From Streptococcus alactolyticus (GTDB lineage: Bacteria; Bacillota; Bacilli; Lactobacillales; Streptococcaceae): DNA of 64,000 nucleotides. This document shows positions 49,975 through 60,610 of this stretch, in pieces (positions within the stretch are counted from its first letter, which is position 1; each line of letters opens with the position of its first letter). Where the stretch lies: assembly GCF_012277075.1 (NCBI RefSeq), contig NZ_JAAXMT010000005.1:310001-374000 (forward strand), written 5' to 3'. The notes beneath the pieces were generated by a model, which saw only the letters and a program-made list of their open reading frames with translations, was not told where the DNA came from and ran no database searches. The position numbers were made by a program, and so were the translations under genes.

Positions 49975-50289
49975 CTAATTAACTTTTTTGTATAATTCTA
50001 ACATTTCAAGTCCAACTTCACGAAGAGTCATTGTAGTCATCAAGTGGTCTTGAGCATGAACCATGATGATTTCAACATTAACTTCTTTACCACCTGCATA
50101 CTCTTGGAGCAAGTGTGTTTGTGATTGGTGGGCTTTTAATAATTCGTCATTTGATTCTTTTAACTTTTCTTCTGCTAAGGCATAGTTTCCTTCTCGCATC
50201 GCATCGAATGCTTCGTGGACGATTGAACGTGCGTTACCAGAATTTAAGATAATCTCAAATGCTGCAACTTGCAATTCTTCTGAATTCAT
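49975..50289 (-). CDS. celC: Cellobiose/lactose PTS enzyme IIA
   Basis: A 104-residue three-helix protein that passes phosphate from HPr to IIB. The phospho-His lies in IIMVHAQDHLMTT, and the QTHLLQEYAGG region is typical of the LacF/CelC family. It follows celR by 18 bases. Confidence 0.95.
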   Translation of the reverse strand: MNSEELQVAAFEIILNSGNARSIVHEAFDAMREGNYALAEEKLKESNDELLKAHQSQTHLLQEYAGGKEVNVEIIMVHAQDHLMTTMTLREVGLEMLELYKKVN

Positions 50290-50307
50290 ATAACTCCTAC
50301 TTCCTTT

Positions 50308-52299
50308 TTAAATCGTTAAAAATATTTTTTTAAATTCATCAAATGATTGGCAAGCTAACATTTGTTCTTGAAGTTTTGGATTATCAACCAAATCAACAAT
50401 GGCAGATGTCAACTCTGGTAGTCCATCATTATCATGAATTGACATTGACATTAAAAAGATAATTTTGATTGATAGATATTGTTCATCCCATTTCACACCA
50501 TTTTTGACAATTGCTACCGCAAAATGATGTTTGCTACCGACGGCTTTCAAAGGATGAGGTACGGCAATGTTTTTCCCGAATACAATGGAACTCATAGATT
50601 CCCGCTGTTTCATCATATTAAGAAGTCGTTCCTCAAATTGCTCATTTTCATTTTGTGAAATGCTCTGAGCTAGTTTTTGCAATACCTCTTCTTTTGAAGC
50701 GTCCGATAGTAGAAAGAAATAGTCTTCTGAGAAGTAATCATCAAACACATCGCTTACACTGAGTTCTAATTGACGATTTTCTACATTTGCTAAAGACCTA
50801 TTCAAATTAGAGATTCCCTGTTTAATATCCTTTAACTCTTCATCATTTAAGAAAACTGAAACCGTAAAGACTGGAATATTGAAAATCAAGTTTGATAAGG
50901 CAATAGAAGAAACGATAAAATCAATTCCTTTTAACTTTTCATCGTTGATTTCATAATAACCAATCACATCCGTAATCGAAACCAAGTTCCCGAGCTCGTT
51001 TTCAATTCGGCTCTTAAGCATTTGAGCACTGCCGTATCCCGTAGCACAGATGACAAGAACATTGTATTTACGTTGTTCTTTGTATCTTTCTTTGGCAGCC
51101 ATAAAATGCAGAGCAATGTAGGCGATTTCATTTGGTGATAAAGTGTAAGCACTGAAAGTTGGCATATTAGCTACAACACGTTCAGCTAGTTGATACATGT
51201 CGCGATAATTGGCTTTAATTTCCGCTGTCAAAGGGTTTTCCATAACAACCCTACTTTGCAAGCGAATGAACATAGTTGATAGATGAGCAAGTAAGCCCTC
51301 AATCAATTGGAAGTCATTCTTAACAGTTGGATTAATTTGGTCAATACTGTCAATCAATTCCTGACGTATCTGCTCTTGCAAAACTTCTGAAATGTGACAA
51401 GCACTCCCGTGACCTTTTGAAACCAAGTGGAGAGTAATGTAATCAACTTCATCTGCTGGAAAATCAATGTGCGTAGATACTGAAACACGTTTTAAAATAT
51501 TTTCAGCAATTTGACGTTCTGCCAAACCTCTCAGTACCAGTTCATCTTCTGACACCTTGCTAATGCGAAAACCTTCGGTAATGCGACGAATCGCTAAAGC
51601 AATGTGGATGATTAGATTTTGAATCACAAAGTCTGATAATTTAAGACCACCTTCCCGACATTCATCCAGAACAATGATGGTTAACTCTTCAAAAGAAATC
51701 TTTTGATTAAGCAGCTCATTGTCAACATATGAATGCATGGTGTTAATAAAACCAGAATCAATAAAGTAATCCATGATGAAACGACGTTTATCACGTTCTT
51801 GTCCTAAGACGTAAACCCCTTTATTGGCTTTGCTTTCAATTTTCAAATGATAAGGTTTAAATTTTTGTCTTATCTTTTTAAAATCACTAGATAATGTTGA
51901 TCGACTAACAAACAACTCATCAGCTAAATCATCAAAATAAATTTCATTTTGTTCAAACAAAAGTTTATTTAGCAGATAATTGTAACGATCACTGATATCA
52001 GTAATGTTTTGGTAGTTATTGTGATGGTCATTGATATGATTTTCTTCTAAGAAATCAGCATAAGTATCATCATCTACGATGTCTAACTTGTAGCCGTAAC
52101 CTTGTTTGGAAATCAAATCAATGCCTGAGTAAAAATCTAATTTTTCAACAAGTGTTTTATAGTAAGTTCTAATTGTTCTATCCGAACATCCTAATTGCGC
52201 TGCTAGTTCTTTACTAGTAACGAATTTATCCTTATCTTTAATAAGATATTGAATAATCTGCTTTTCTTTTTTATTTAACACAGAAGAGGACACCTCCAA
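50308..52299 (-). CDS. celR: PRD-containing transcriptional activator of the cel operon
   Basis: A 663-residue multidomain regulator: N-terminal HTH (SKELAAQLGCSDRTIRTYYK), a second HTH (DDLADELFVSRSTLSSDFKK), two PTS regulation domains (about 185-395) with conserved His, a IIB-like domain (VLVICATGYGSAQML, Cys) and a C-terminal IIA domain (FGKNIAVPHPLKAVG, His). Phosphorylation by HPr and by the cel IIB tunes such activators. It lies between IIB and IIA in the operon. Probable binding sites are at 52758-52817. Confidence 0.92.
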   Translation of the reverse strand: MEVSSSVLNKKEKQIIQYLIKDKDKFVTSKELAAQLGCSDRTIRTYYKTLVEKLDFYSGIDLISKQGYGYKLDIVDDDTYADFLEENHINDHHNNYQNITDISDRYNYLLNKLLFEQNEIYFDDLADELFVSRSTLSSDFKKIRQKFKPYHLKIESKANKGVYVLGQERDKRRFIMDYFIDSGFINTMHSYVDNELLNQKISFEELTIIVLDECREGGLKLSDFVIQNLIIHIALAIRRITEGFRISKVSEDELVLRGLAERQIAENILKRVSVSTHIDFPADEVDYITLHLVSKGHGSACHISEVLQEQIRQELIDSIDQINPTVKNDFQLIEGLLAHLSTMFIRLQSRVVMENPLTAEIKANYRDMYQLAERVVANMPTFSAYTLSPNEIAYIALHFMAAKERYKEQRKYNVLVICATGYGSAQMLKSRIENELGNLVSITDVIGYYEINDEKLKGIDFIVSSIALSNLIFNIPVFTVSVFLNDEELKDIKQGISNLNRSLANVENRQLELSVSDVFDDYFSEDYFFLLSDASKEEVLQKLAQSISQNENEQFEERLLNMMKQRESMSSIVFGKNIAVPHPLKAVGSKHHFAVAIVKNGVKWDEQYLSIKIIFLMSMSIHDNDGLPELTSAIVDLVDNPKLQEQMLACQSFDEFKKIFLTI

Positions 52300-52331
52300 G
52301 TACCATTAGAACTATTATATCACAACGGGCA

Positions 52332-52649
52332 TTAGATGTTTTCTTTTACCAAAGCTGCCATTTTTTCAATACCCATTGGGATTGGAATGTAAGCTTGTGG
52401 TGGAATTTGAACGATTGGTTTGTTTGTTTTAGCAGCTGCATCTGCCAATTGTTTAAAGTTCATTTTAGTTTGTGGGCTGACAAGGTACAAATCGTATTTA
52501 TCAGCTTCGATACGTTTTTGTCCTTCTGGAACCCCAACAGCATCCATTTCAATGTCTTCACCTTTTTCTTGAAGATATGTCATTGTTTTTTTAGCAATCA
52601 TTGATGATGACATACCGCCTGCACAGATAATTAAAGCTTGTTTAGCCAT
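52332..52649 (-). CDS. celB: Cellobiose PTS enzyme IIB
   Basis: A 105-residue IIB protein with the phospho-Cys in ALIICAGGMSSSMIAKK. The start MAKQAL at 52649 has an AAAGGAG site; an in-frame extension to 52706 does not and would cross a cre site. First gene of the cel operon; the pneumococcal equivalent is called celB (elsewhere celA). Confidence 0.95.
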   Translation of the reverse strand: MAKQALIICAGGMSSSMIAKKTMTYLQEKGEDIEMDAVGVPEGQKRIEADKYDLYLVSPQTKMNFKQLADAAAKTNKPIVQIPPQAYIPIPMGIEKMAALVKENI

Positions 52650-52690
52650 AACGTTTAATCTCCTTTGTTTTTTATTTACACTGATATTAT

Positions 52691-52722
52691 ATGAAAACGT
52701 CATCATTATGTAAACGCATTCT
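52691..52722 (-). promoter_or_regulatory. Two adjacent cre sites upstream of celB
   Basis: ATGTAAACGCATTCT (52708-52722) fits the cre consensus perfectly and ATGAAAACGTCATCA (52691-52705) fits 14 of 15 positions. They are spaced 17 bases apart, in front of celB, implying strong CcpA control. Confidence 0.72.
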
Positions 52723-52757
52723 TTTTCCTATGTGATGAGGAAAAAAATAAGACCACT

Positions 52758-52817
52758 ACGGAAAATTTCCGTTTAGATATAACTCTTTCCGTAATCAAAC
52801 TACAATCACTACGGAAA
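52758..52817. promoter_or_regulatory. TTTCCGTA half-site cluster, probable CelR operator
   Basis: A perfect 15-base palindrome ACGGAAA-A-TTTCCGT (52758-52772), then TTTCCGTA (52786-52793) and its inverse TACGGAAA (52810-52817). The half-site resembles the TTTCC/GGAAA arms of the pneumococcal CelR site. The cluster lies 110-170 bases upstream of celB. Confidence 0.55.
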
Positions 52818-52841
52818 TTTGCTGTAAATCTTCAGTGTTTT

Positions 52842-52877
52842 TAGAAAAAAAGAACCAGACTAGGGAAAACTAGTCTG
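52842..52877 (-). terminator. Terminator of the small membrane-protein operon
   Basis: Perfect 8-base stem CAGACTAG with complement, 6-base loop, and GTTCTTTTTTTC following on the minus strand. It separates the three small genes from the cel operon. Confidence 0.88.
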
Positions 52878-52934
52878 ACTATCTTAAAAGAATTCAGGAA
52901 TAAATAATTTTGTATAATTCACAGAAACTTGATT

Positions 52935-53234
52935 TTATTGCAAGCCTAACTCATCAATAATTAGCTTTTTCAATTTTTCATCGTTCATTATAGAATAAAC
53001 GCGATAGCTTTTTGAGTCTTTGTAAAGCACTTGAATCGTATCAGCAATCTTTTGATTAGCTAAAATATCAGGAAGCTCATTAGGATTTGAAGAGGTGATG
53101 ATATATGGACCACTCATTCGTTGACCTTGATTATCATAAACTTTTCGATATTTGCTAGGCAAAAAGTAAATAAGAACAATCAGAACTAAAAATACGATAA
53201 TAATAACCCATTTAATGCTCTTATTCGTCATCAC
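52935..53234 (-). CDS. Small membrane-anchored protein, paralogue 3
   Basis: A 99-residue protein with an N-terminal membrane anchor (IKWVIIIVFLVLIVLIYFLP) and an external or periplasm-side domain of about 65 residues. The pattern YIITSS-x-ELPDILANQKI and SIMNDEKLKKLIIDELGL is distantly like the two upstream genes (TITMHHGLKLPDLI, INDTELKTTLMKDYQL). It is the last and most divergent of the three, 5 bases from the middle one. Function unknown. Confidence 0.75.
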   Translation of the reverse strand: MMTNKSIKWVIIIVFLVLIVLIYFLPSKYRKVYDNQGQRMSGPYIITSSNPNELPDILANQKIADTIQVLYKDSKSYRVYSIMNDEKLKKLIIDELGLQ

Positions 53235-53239
53235 CTAAA

Positions 53240-53569
53240 CTACATCATACCAAGGGCACCTGATAGTTGGGCTGGGCGGATATAAATTTGTTCGTCTGAC
53301 AAGTGATAATCTGCCATCAAAACCTTTTTCAATTCCACATCGTTGAGATGTGATTGAACGCTACAAGTATCATCTGATGAGCCGACAAATCTAACTTTTC
53401 CTTTAAGGTTGGCAATGCTTGCTAAATCAGGTAGTTTTGCACCATCTTTCATGACGACCACATAATCACAACCAAATGTTTTTGCTACCCAAAGTTGATT
53501 TCTAACGCTGTATACACCAGCTACAATAAGTGCAATAAGCAAAACAATCAATAAAACTTTCAACGTCAT
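53240..53569 (-). CDS. Small membrane-anchored protein, paralogue 2
   Basis: A 109-residue protein: membrane segment at about 3-20, then a domain with VVVMKDGAKLPDLASIANL, SSDDTCSVQSHLNDVELKKVL and LSDEQIYI. It is about half identical by eye to the upstream paralogue over the external domain, including a shared DDTC-x-VQS motif with a conserved Cys. Function unknown. Located between cel and SemiSWEET genes. Confidence 0.8.
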   Translation of the reverse strand: MTLKVLLIVLLIALIVAGVYSVRNQLWVAKTFGCDYVVVMKDGAKLPDLASIANLKGKVRFVGSSDDTCSVQSHLNDVELKKVLMADYHLSDEQIYIRPAQLSGALGMM

Positions 53570-53735
53570 TAATCTCCTTTAACCTGTTTTTTTGAAGTAT
53601 TTTTTTAAACTTCAAAAAAAAACAATTATTTTTAAGAAAAAATGTCATAAATATTAACATAAAATTGGTAGTTGTATTTTTTCTAAATAGTTTTAGCCAT
53701 CCCTTAAAAATAAACCTTCCCAACTGGCATACGAT

Positions 53736-54050
53736 TTACTGAGTAATCTCGACAGACACCTGAGTTGAATCCAGTTGATAATCCTTCATCAAAGTTGTTT
53801 TCAGCTCGGTATCATTAATCTGTGATTGTACCTTGCAAGTGTCGTCTGTTGCTGAAATAATCTTAATCTTTCCTCCAAGATTATCATTTTTTATCAAATC
53901 TGGTAACTTCAGTCCATGATGCATGGTAATGGTGTAATGGTAACCAAAGCGTTTGGTCACGCCCATTTTGATTTGAACAACACGAACAATCGCGAAGATT
54001 AACAAAATTCCAAAAACAATTGCTAAAATCGTCACCGTAATAACCCTCAC
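53736..54050 (-). CDS. Small membrane-anchored protein, paralogue 1
   Basis: A 104-residue protein with an N-terminal membrane helix (TVTILAIVFGILLIFAIVRV) and a domain TITMHHGLKLPDLIKND, ATDDTCKVQSQINDTELKTTL, YQLDSTQVSVEI. First of a three-gene tandem family, probably one transcript ending at 52842-52877. An AGGAGG-type site precedes the start. No known domain recognised. Confidence 0.8.
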   Translation of the reverse strand: MRVITVTILAIVFGILLIFAIVRVVQIKMGVTKRFGYHYTITMHHGLKLPDLIKNDNLGGKIKIISATDDTCKVQSQINDTELKTTLMKDYQLDSTQVSVEITQ

Positions 54051-54229
54051 CTCCTTGTTCCTAGCGAAACACTCAAATTATACGATTACTATAATCCTTT
54101 TTGAAAGCCCTGTCAATTATTTTCTGTAAGGTTTCTTTTCAGGAATTAAATAGGAAGAATCTACTGAAAAACTTTTGCAAAAAAGTCTCCAAAACATTGA
54201 TACAACAACATTTCAAAGACTTTTAAAAA

Positions 54230-54469
54230 TTATTTATAAATTATTTTACAAATAAGGATAATTCCTGCTAAGGCAACTGAGATGGTATTGGCAACAATTA
54301 AAGCTGGATCTGAAACAGAAATTCCATGTGCTAACCACAATGCTATCCCAGTGACTGACATGGTATACATGCCAAGTGAAATGGATTCAATGTCTTTGGT
54401 TTTTAAAACCTTGATCATTTGTGGCAAAAAACCAAATGTTGTCAAACAAGCCGCAATATACCCAATCAT
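54230..54469 (-). CDS. SemiSWEET-type sugar transporter
   Basis: A 79-residue protein with three membrane helices and the PQ-loop motif (TTFGFLPQMIKVLKTKD, then ISLGMYTMSVTGIALWLAHG). This is a bacterial half-SWEET, which dimerises to carry sugars down their gradient. It lies after the second 6-phospho-beta-glucosidase on the same strand across a terminator, so a role in sugar or glycoside exchange is likely. Confidence 0.9.
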   Translation of the reverse strand: MIGYIAACLTTFGFLPQMIKVLKTKDIESISLGMYTMSVTGIALWLAHGISVSDPALIVANTISVALAGIILICKIIYK

Positions 54470-54498
54470 AAAGACCTACTCTCTTCTTATAATCATGT

Positions 54499-54545
54499 AA
54501 AAACCTTCGTAGGGTAAGAGATTACACCCCCACAAAGGTTTCAAA
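54499..54545 (-). terminator. Terminator after the second 6-phospho-beta-glucosidase
   Basis: Outer stem AAACCTT with complement plus an inner GGGGT/ACCC part; on the minus strand it ends AAGGTTTTTAC, 22 bases past the stop. Confidence 0.7.
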
Positions 54546-54566
54546 ATACTAACTTAATGGATAGCT

Positions 54567-56027
<1,461 letters not shown>

Positions 56028-56034
56028 TCATTAT

Positions 56035-56049
56035 AGCAATCGCTTTCAA
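56035..56049 (-). promoter_or_regulatory. Catabolite-responsive element at the bglA2 promoter
   Basis: TTGAAAGCGATTGCT on the minus strand fits the cre consensus fully and overlaps a TATAAT -10 element just downstream, a placement that blocks RNA polymerase. Confidence 0.78.
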
Positions 56050-56062
56050 AAATCAACATAGA

Positions 56063-56092
56063 AAAAATTTCCTAACCAATTAGGAAATTTTT
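56063..56092. terminator. Bidirectional terminator after the UbiB-like kinase
   Basis: A 12-base stem (AAAAATTTCCTA and complement) with a 6-base loop, 12 bases after the kinase stop. Confidence 0.88.
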
Positions 56093-56103
56093 AAAAACCA
56101 TTT

Positions 56104-57678
56104 TCATTTTTTCTTTTTCAAGATAAGGACAAGGTCCCACAAAAATAATATAGCGGACAAGCTAAACAAAGCCGTTGACAAGCCTTGGCGCTGAGGATTA
56201 AAACTTAAAATGGTCGCCGCAAGCAGAGTTCCTGTAAAGAGCAAACCCACCACAAAACGATTGACCATTTGATTAATCACCAATATCCGCTTTTTGTAAT
56301 CATAAATATCGTGATTGATTAAAATACGCCCATTTAACACTTGTTCCAAAAGCTGATTTAGACGACGCGGAATGTTCTTACCATTTTTTAATTGATAAAA
56401 GAGCTCAATCAACAAGGTTTCTTTATTGAGGGCTTGTTTGAGCATATCAGGCCCCATATTTTCCAAAAAGTAATTCTTTGATAAGGTCATCAGGTCAACA
56501 TCTGGGGCCAATTCTCTGAAAATCCCTTCAATTTGAAGGCTGGCTTTTTCCAAAATGGTAATCTTGGGCGATGCTTTCAAATCGTTTTTGACAAACACAT
56601 CTAGCAAATCTTCTATCAAATCAGTCAGAGATAGATTGCCCAAATCCAAATTAGAATATTTAGCCAACATCCGCTCCACATCTTGAGCCAAATCGGTTTT
56701 GCTGAGGGTGGAATCAAAGCTAGTCACCGCCAAAATTCCTTGCATCATGCCCTCAACATCTTGAGCCGTAAAACTATACAAAATATCGTTGAGCGCCACG
56801 CGCATATCATTTTCCAGTTGGCCGATGATCCCAAAGTCAATGAAATAGATTTTGCCTTCAGAAATCAGCAGATTTCCTGGGTGAGGGTCACCATGAAAGT
56901 ACCCGTCCTTAAAGACTTGCTTGATAAAACTTAACATCAGCTTTTTACCAATGTCCTCTAAATCATAGCCCGCCTTTACCAACTCATCATAATGATTGAT
57001 GGGAATGCCTTCAACGTATTCCTCCACTAGCATACGAGGCGTTGTGTAGGAATCAAATAAACGGGGCGTAGCAATGCAGGCAACTGATTTGTTTAAGTCA
57101 GAAAAGGTCTGAATGGCCTGCGCTTCATTACGAAAATCAATCTCTCTACTTAGACTCTCTTTTAATTGTTCAAAGACCTCCCCAAAATTCACCATGGGCA
57201 AAATGCCTTTGGGAATAAAACGCGACAATCGAATCAGAAGGTTGAGATCCTCATTAATGATTTCAGGCAAATGCGGCCGCTGGATTTTGATAATCACTTG
57301 TTGCCCATCAACCAAGGTCGCACGCACTGTTTGTGCCACCGAACCACTGGCTAGTGGTGTTGTGCCAATCTCTGCAAAAACTTCTGACATTGGCACAGGT
57401 AACTCTGCCTTGATAGCAGCCAACATTTCCTCTTGCGGCAGCGGAATGACATCATTTTGAAGCTTGCTGAGTTCTTTGATGTAAACATCTGGCAAAAGGT
57501 CACTTCTAGTGGAGAGAATTTGCCCGATTTTGATAAAACTAGGGCCCAGTTTCTCAAAAGCAAGGCGCAGTTTTCGTGGTGTGGACTTGTCTTTTAAGGG
57601 CTTTCCTTTTTCTTTTAAGGTTGTGAGGCCAACTGCACTAAAGACTCCTATAATTTCTCTTAGGCGCTTATTCGACAT
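56104..57678 (-). CDS. ubiB: ABC1/UbiB-family atypical kinase
   Basis: A 524-residue protein of the AarF/UbiB/ADCK family. The KxGQ motif appears as GPSFIKIGQILSTR, the A-rich loop as PLASGSVAQTV, the Lys as VIIKIQRP, and the catalytic loop and metal motifs as GDPHPGNLLI and YFIDFGIIG. Two hydrophobic segments lie at the C-terminus. Streptococci make no ubiquinone, so its role is not ubiquinone synthesis; a lipid-related function is possible. It follows the phasin-like gene by 9 bases. Confidence 0.9.
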   Translation of the reverse strand: MSNKRLREIIGVFSAVGLTTLKEKGKPLKDKSTPRKLRLAFEKLGPSFIKIGQILSTRSDLLPDVYIKELSKLQNDVIPLPQEEMLAAIKAELPVPMSEVFAEIGTTPLASGSVAQTVRATLVDGQQVIIKIQRPHLPEIINEDLNLLIRLSRFIPKGILPMVNFGEVFEQLKESLSREIDFRNEAQAIQTFSDLNKSVACIATPRLFDSYTTPRMLVEEYVEGIPINHYDELVKAGYDLEDIGKKLMLSFIKQVFKDGYFHGDPHPGNLLISEGKIYFIDFGIIGQLENDMRVALNDILYSFTAQDVEGMMQGILAVTSFDSTLSKTDLAQDVERMLAKYSNLDLGNLSLTDLIEDLLDVFVKNDLKASPKITILEKASLQIEGIFRELAPDVDLMTLSKNYFLENMGPDMLKQALNKETLLIELFYQLKNGKNIPRRLNQLLEQVLNGRILINHDIYDYKKRILVINQMVNRFVVGLLFTGTLLAATILSFNPQRQGLSTALFSLSAILFLWDLVLILKKKK

Positions 57679-57687
57679 AAACTGTCC

Positions 57688-57984
57688 TTACTCTTTGTCG
57701 TCATCGTTTGGTGCCTTGGTCAATAAGGCATCTAATTTTTCTTCTAGACGCGCGATATCTGCCTTAGTGGCGTATTGCACAGGTTTTGTTTTGACGTCTA
57801 ATTGCGTCAACAAATCTTCAGCTTGGTCTCTACTCTTGCGTTTTAATTCGGTTTGAAGTTCTTTGCCTTCATCAACGGTCAAACGTCCCTTTTGCACCAA
57901 ATCCTTAACAAAAGTATCTGCTTTTTCTAAGGTCATAGATGTTAATCCAATACCAGCCAATAATACCTTTTTCAATTCATCCAT
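57688..57984 (-). CDS. Phasin-like small coiled-coil protein
   Basis: A 98-residue helical protein: hydrophobic start (LKKVLLAGIGLTSMTLEKAD), FVKDLVQKGRLTVDEGKEL and a C-terminal coiled coil (ATKADIARLEEKLDALL). This is the PhaF/phasin-superfamily pattern found paired with UbiB-like kinases in many Firmicutes. Probably a partner of the downstream kinase. Confidence 0.85.
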   Translation of the reverse strand: MDELKKVLLAGIGLTSMTLEKADTFVKDLVQKGRLTVDEGKELQTELKRKSRDQAEDLLTQLDVKTKPVQYATKADIARLEEKLDALLTKAPNDDDKE

Positions 57985-58145
57985 GATACTTCCTCCTTAC
58001 ATCATGTGACAATACATCTTATACCCCTTTATTTTACTACTTTTAAAGCAAAATAGCTAAGGGGACCACTGTTCAAATCTGTTATCTCTTTCGTTTTTTG
58101 TTATAATAATCATATAATACTATCATATGATTAAGGTGTTTGACT

Positions 58146-59015
58146 ATGACAACTAATTCAGAACACAAGTCCTTACTTCCTTACGACTATTATCGAACGG
58201 TCGTGGAGTCAGGACGTCCAGATATTTTATTTCATTGGCATCCCGAAATAGAAATCAATTACATTTATGAGGGGTCAGCTCGTTTTCATATTGACTACGA
58301 TTATTTTGACAGTCAGGCAGGTGATATTATCCTCATCCGTCCAAATGGTATGCACTCTATTCATCCTTTGGAAAATCAAACCCATGTGATGGATACTTTC
58401 CACTTTCATTTGGATATGATTGGCCATTCAACAGTTGACCATGTCAGCATTAGTTACTTGCAACCCTTGCAATCCAGTCTTTACCAATTTGTTCCGCGGA
58501 TTCAACCAGGCATGGGAGGCTATGATGAGATTAAACGTTGTTTGTTTACCATTTTTGAGCTGTCTGCCAATAAAAACCGCCATTTTGAACTCTCTCTCAA
58601 ATCAAAACTCAACGAATTTCTTTATCTCTTGTTTTACCATCATTATGTTGTTCAAAAAACGACAGATGATGCCTATCGTAAAAACGAGCAAATTCGTCAT
58701 TTGATTGACCACATCAACCACAATTACCAAAAGAATTTGTCTATTGATTACCTCTCTCATTTTATGGGGTATAGCAAGACCCATTTCATGACCCTTTTCA
58801 AGCAACAAACAGGGGTTTCTTGTACTGAATTTGTCATTCAAGTACGACTCAATAAGGCCAGTGAATTGCTCATCAACACATCGCATTCTATTTTAGATAT
58901 CGCGACGGATGTCGGCTTTAATAATCTGTCTAATTTTAACCGCCAATTCAAGCGTTATTACCAATTAACCCCAAGTCAATACCGTAAAAAATTCACGCAT
59001 TCTCACAAATCGTGA
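58146..59015 (+). CDS. AraC-family transcriptional regulator
   Basis: A 289-residue regulator with an N-terminal cupin sensor domain (FHWHPEIEINYIYEG, GDIILIRPNGMHSI) and two C-terminal HTHs (LSIDYLSHFMGYSKTHFMTLFKQ and ILDIATDVGFNNLSNFNRQFKR). The ATG at 58146 with AAGGTG upstream is preferred over a TTG at 58140. Cupin-AraC proteins often control glycoside use; the adjacent PTS relic (59065-60381) may have been a target. Confidence 0.9.
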   Translation: MTTNSEHKSLLPYDYYRTVVESGRPDILFHWHPEIEINYIYEGSARFHIDYDYFDSQAGDIILIRPNGMHSIHPLENQTHVMDTFHFHLDMIGHSTVDHVSISYLQPLQSSLYQFVPRIQPGMGGYDEIKRCLFTIFELSANKNRHFELSLKSKLNEFLYLLFYHHYVVQKTTDDAYRKNEQIRHLIDHINHNYQKNLSIDYLSHFMGYSKTHFMTLFKQQTGVSCTEFVIQVRLNKASELLINTSHSILDIATDVGFNNLSNFNRQFKRYYQLTPSQYRKKFTHSHKS

Positions 59016-59020
59016 CACCA

Positions 59021-59052
59021 AAAAACGCATGATACTCAATCATGCTTTTTGT
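59021..59052. terminator. Terminator between araC and the bglP relic
   Basis: A 7-base stem GCATGAT with complement and 5-base loop, flanked by AAAAA and TTTTTG. Confidence 0.75.
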
Positions 59053-59064
59053 TTTGCTCTATTT

Positions 59065-60380
59065 TTAAGCTAGTGCCGTTAGGAGGTAATCACCAGCTAT
59101 TACCGTTGCATCTTGTGTGGTTAGCACATCACTGAAGTCTGTCGAATTGGTAACGATAATCGGTGAGATAACTGGTAAAGCCTGCCTGCATCGCGGATGA
59201 CTTTCAAATCAAAATCTAGTAAGTTTTTACCAGCTTGAACCTTATCCCCTGCTTTGACAAAGGTTGTAAAGCCTTTACCATCAAGAAAAACCATATCCAT
59301 ACCTACGTGAATGAGCAATTCGACACTGCTTTCTGTGCGTAGGCCAACGGGCGTGTTCTGTTGGGAAGACAAGAGTGACTTCACCATCAACAGGCGATGA
59401 TACGATACCGTCTGCTGGGTCAATGGCAATACCTTTACCCATCGCACCTGTCGCAAAAACTTCATCTGGCACATCTTCAAGTTTCACTACTTTCCCTGTC
59501 ATTGGGCTAGCAATGATTTCTTGTTGGAATTCTTTCAAGTTATGGACTGGTTCAACCACAGCTTGTGTCTTTTCTTCTTTTGGTTAGCCGTAAAGGTATG
59601 ATACTAGAACAAACATTTGGATAGTGAAGGCAAGAACAATGGTAATCACTGAAAGTCTAATCATAATCCACATATCAAACATATCACCCATTTCTGACTT
59701 AATATAAGCTGGATATTGGAAGATTCCAGATACTCTAGTGCTATAGCTATACACTTTGAAGAATATTTCCAAAGCACCGGCAATACCTAAAACGAAATAT
59801 GAGATGAAGAACGATGTTTCATTGGAAGCGTCACACCAAAATTATCCGGTTCGGTTACACCAAAAACTGATGAAATGAAGGCTGGCGTTGAAATCGTGCG
59901 AACTTTTGGTTCTTTGGTTTTAAGAATAATCGCTTCAAGAACACCTGTTTGAGTGAAGTTTGGCAGACATGATCCAAAAGAATAGCAAGAATAACCATTT
60001 ATAGTAATGTTCATGATAGCAAGTGAAACAAGAGCCTAGTGCAAACCAAACATAACCAATACTTGCCACAATGCTCCCAAGAAGAAACCATAAAGAACTG
60101 AGTTGAAGTTCAAAATTGTTTGGAATCCTAGAGATAGCCAGTCCGTTAGGAGATTAGTAATCGGACCAACCACTAGGAAGGTTAAAAGAGCAGTGACAAT
60201 AATTGTCAAAAATGGTACCACAAAGAGTTTGACCAGATCAGGCCTGATGTTCTTAATGCCTTTTTCAATCATTGATGCCAACCAAAATGCTAAAATACTT
60301 GACATAACAGTTGATAGGTAAGCCCCTGATGATGACAATTCCAAATAAAACCGTGTTAATTCATCACTAGTCCCTTCATT
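59065..60380 (-). pseudogene. bglP: Beta-glucoside PTS enzyme IIBCA relic (IIB missing)
   Basis: Reading leftward: EIIC pieces (SSILAFWLASMIEKGIKNI, VVPFLTIIVTALLTFLVVGP, GALWQVLVMFGLH, then VFGVTEPDNFGVTLP and a further fragment) followed by the EIIA domain (IASPMTGKVVKLEDVPDEVF, ELLIHVGMDMVFLDGKGF). At least four frameshifts or stops separate them and the entire IIB domain is absent. Its 5' side is joined directly to a licT fragment, so a deletion removed the end of licT and the start of bglP. Confidence 0.85.
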
Positions 60381-60532
60381 TCACAAAACAAAAGTCTTTT
60401 CAATCAAAAGAGGGGCAACAGCATCGCCCGTTTTTTCTGAAAACCAAGCCCCTTTCCCATAACAATGAGTTCTTCATCCTGGTCATTTTTCGCCCAAACC
60501 ACATTGTTATTATAAACTTTGATAATGTTCAT
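60381..60532 (-). pseudogene. licT: LicT/BglG antiterminator, N-terminal remnant
   Basis: Starts MNIIKVYNNNVVWAKNDQDE, continuing LIVMGKGLGFQKK and, after a frameshift, GDAVAPLLIEKTFVL and a stop. This is the RNA-binding (CAT) domain of BglG/LicT antiterminators. Both PRD domains are missing. Confidence 0.85.
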
Positions 60533-60610
60533 ATCAGAAACAATCCTTTTTCTCCATTTATTGTATCAAAAATTACAAAGAAAGAAAAAAGAGCACCATC
60601 ATTTTACAAA

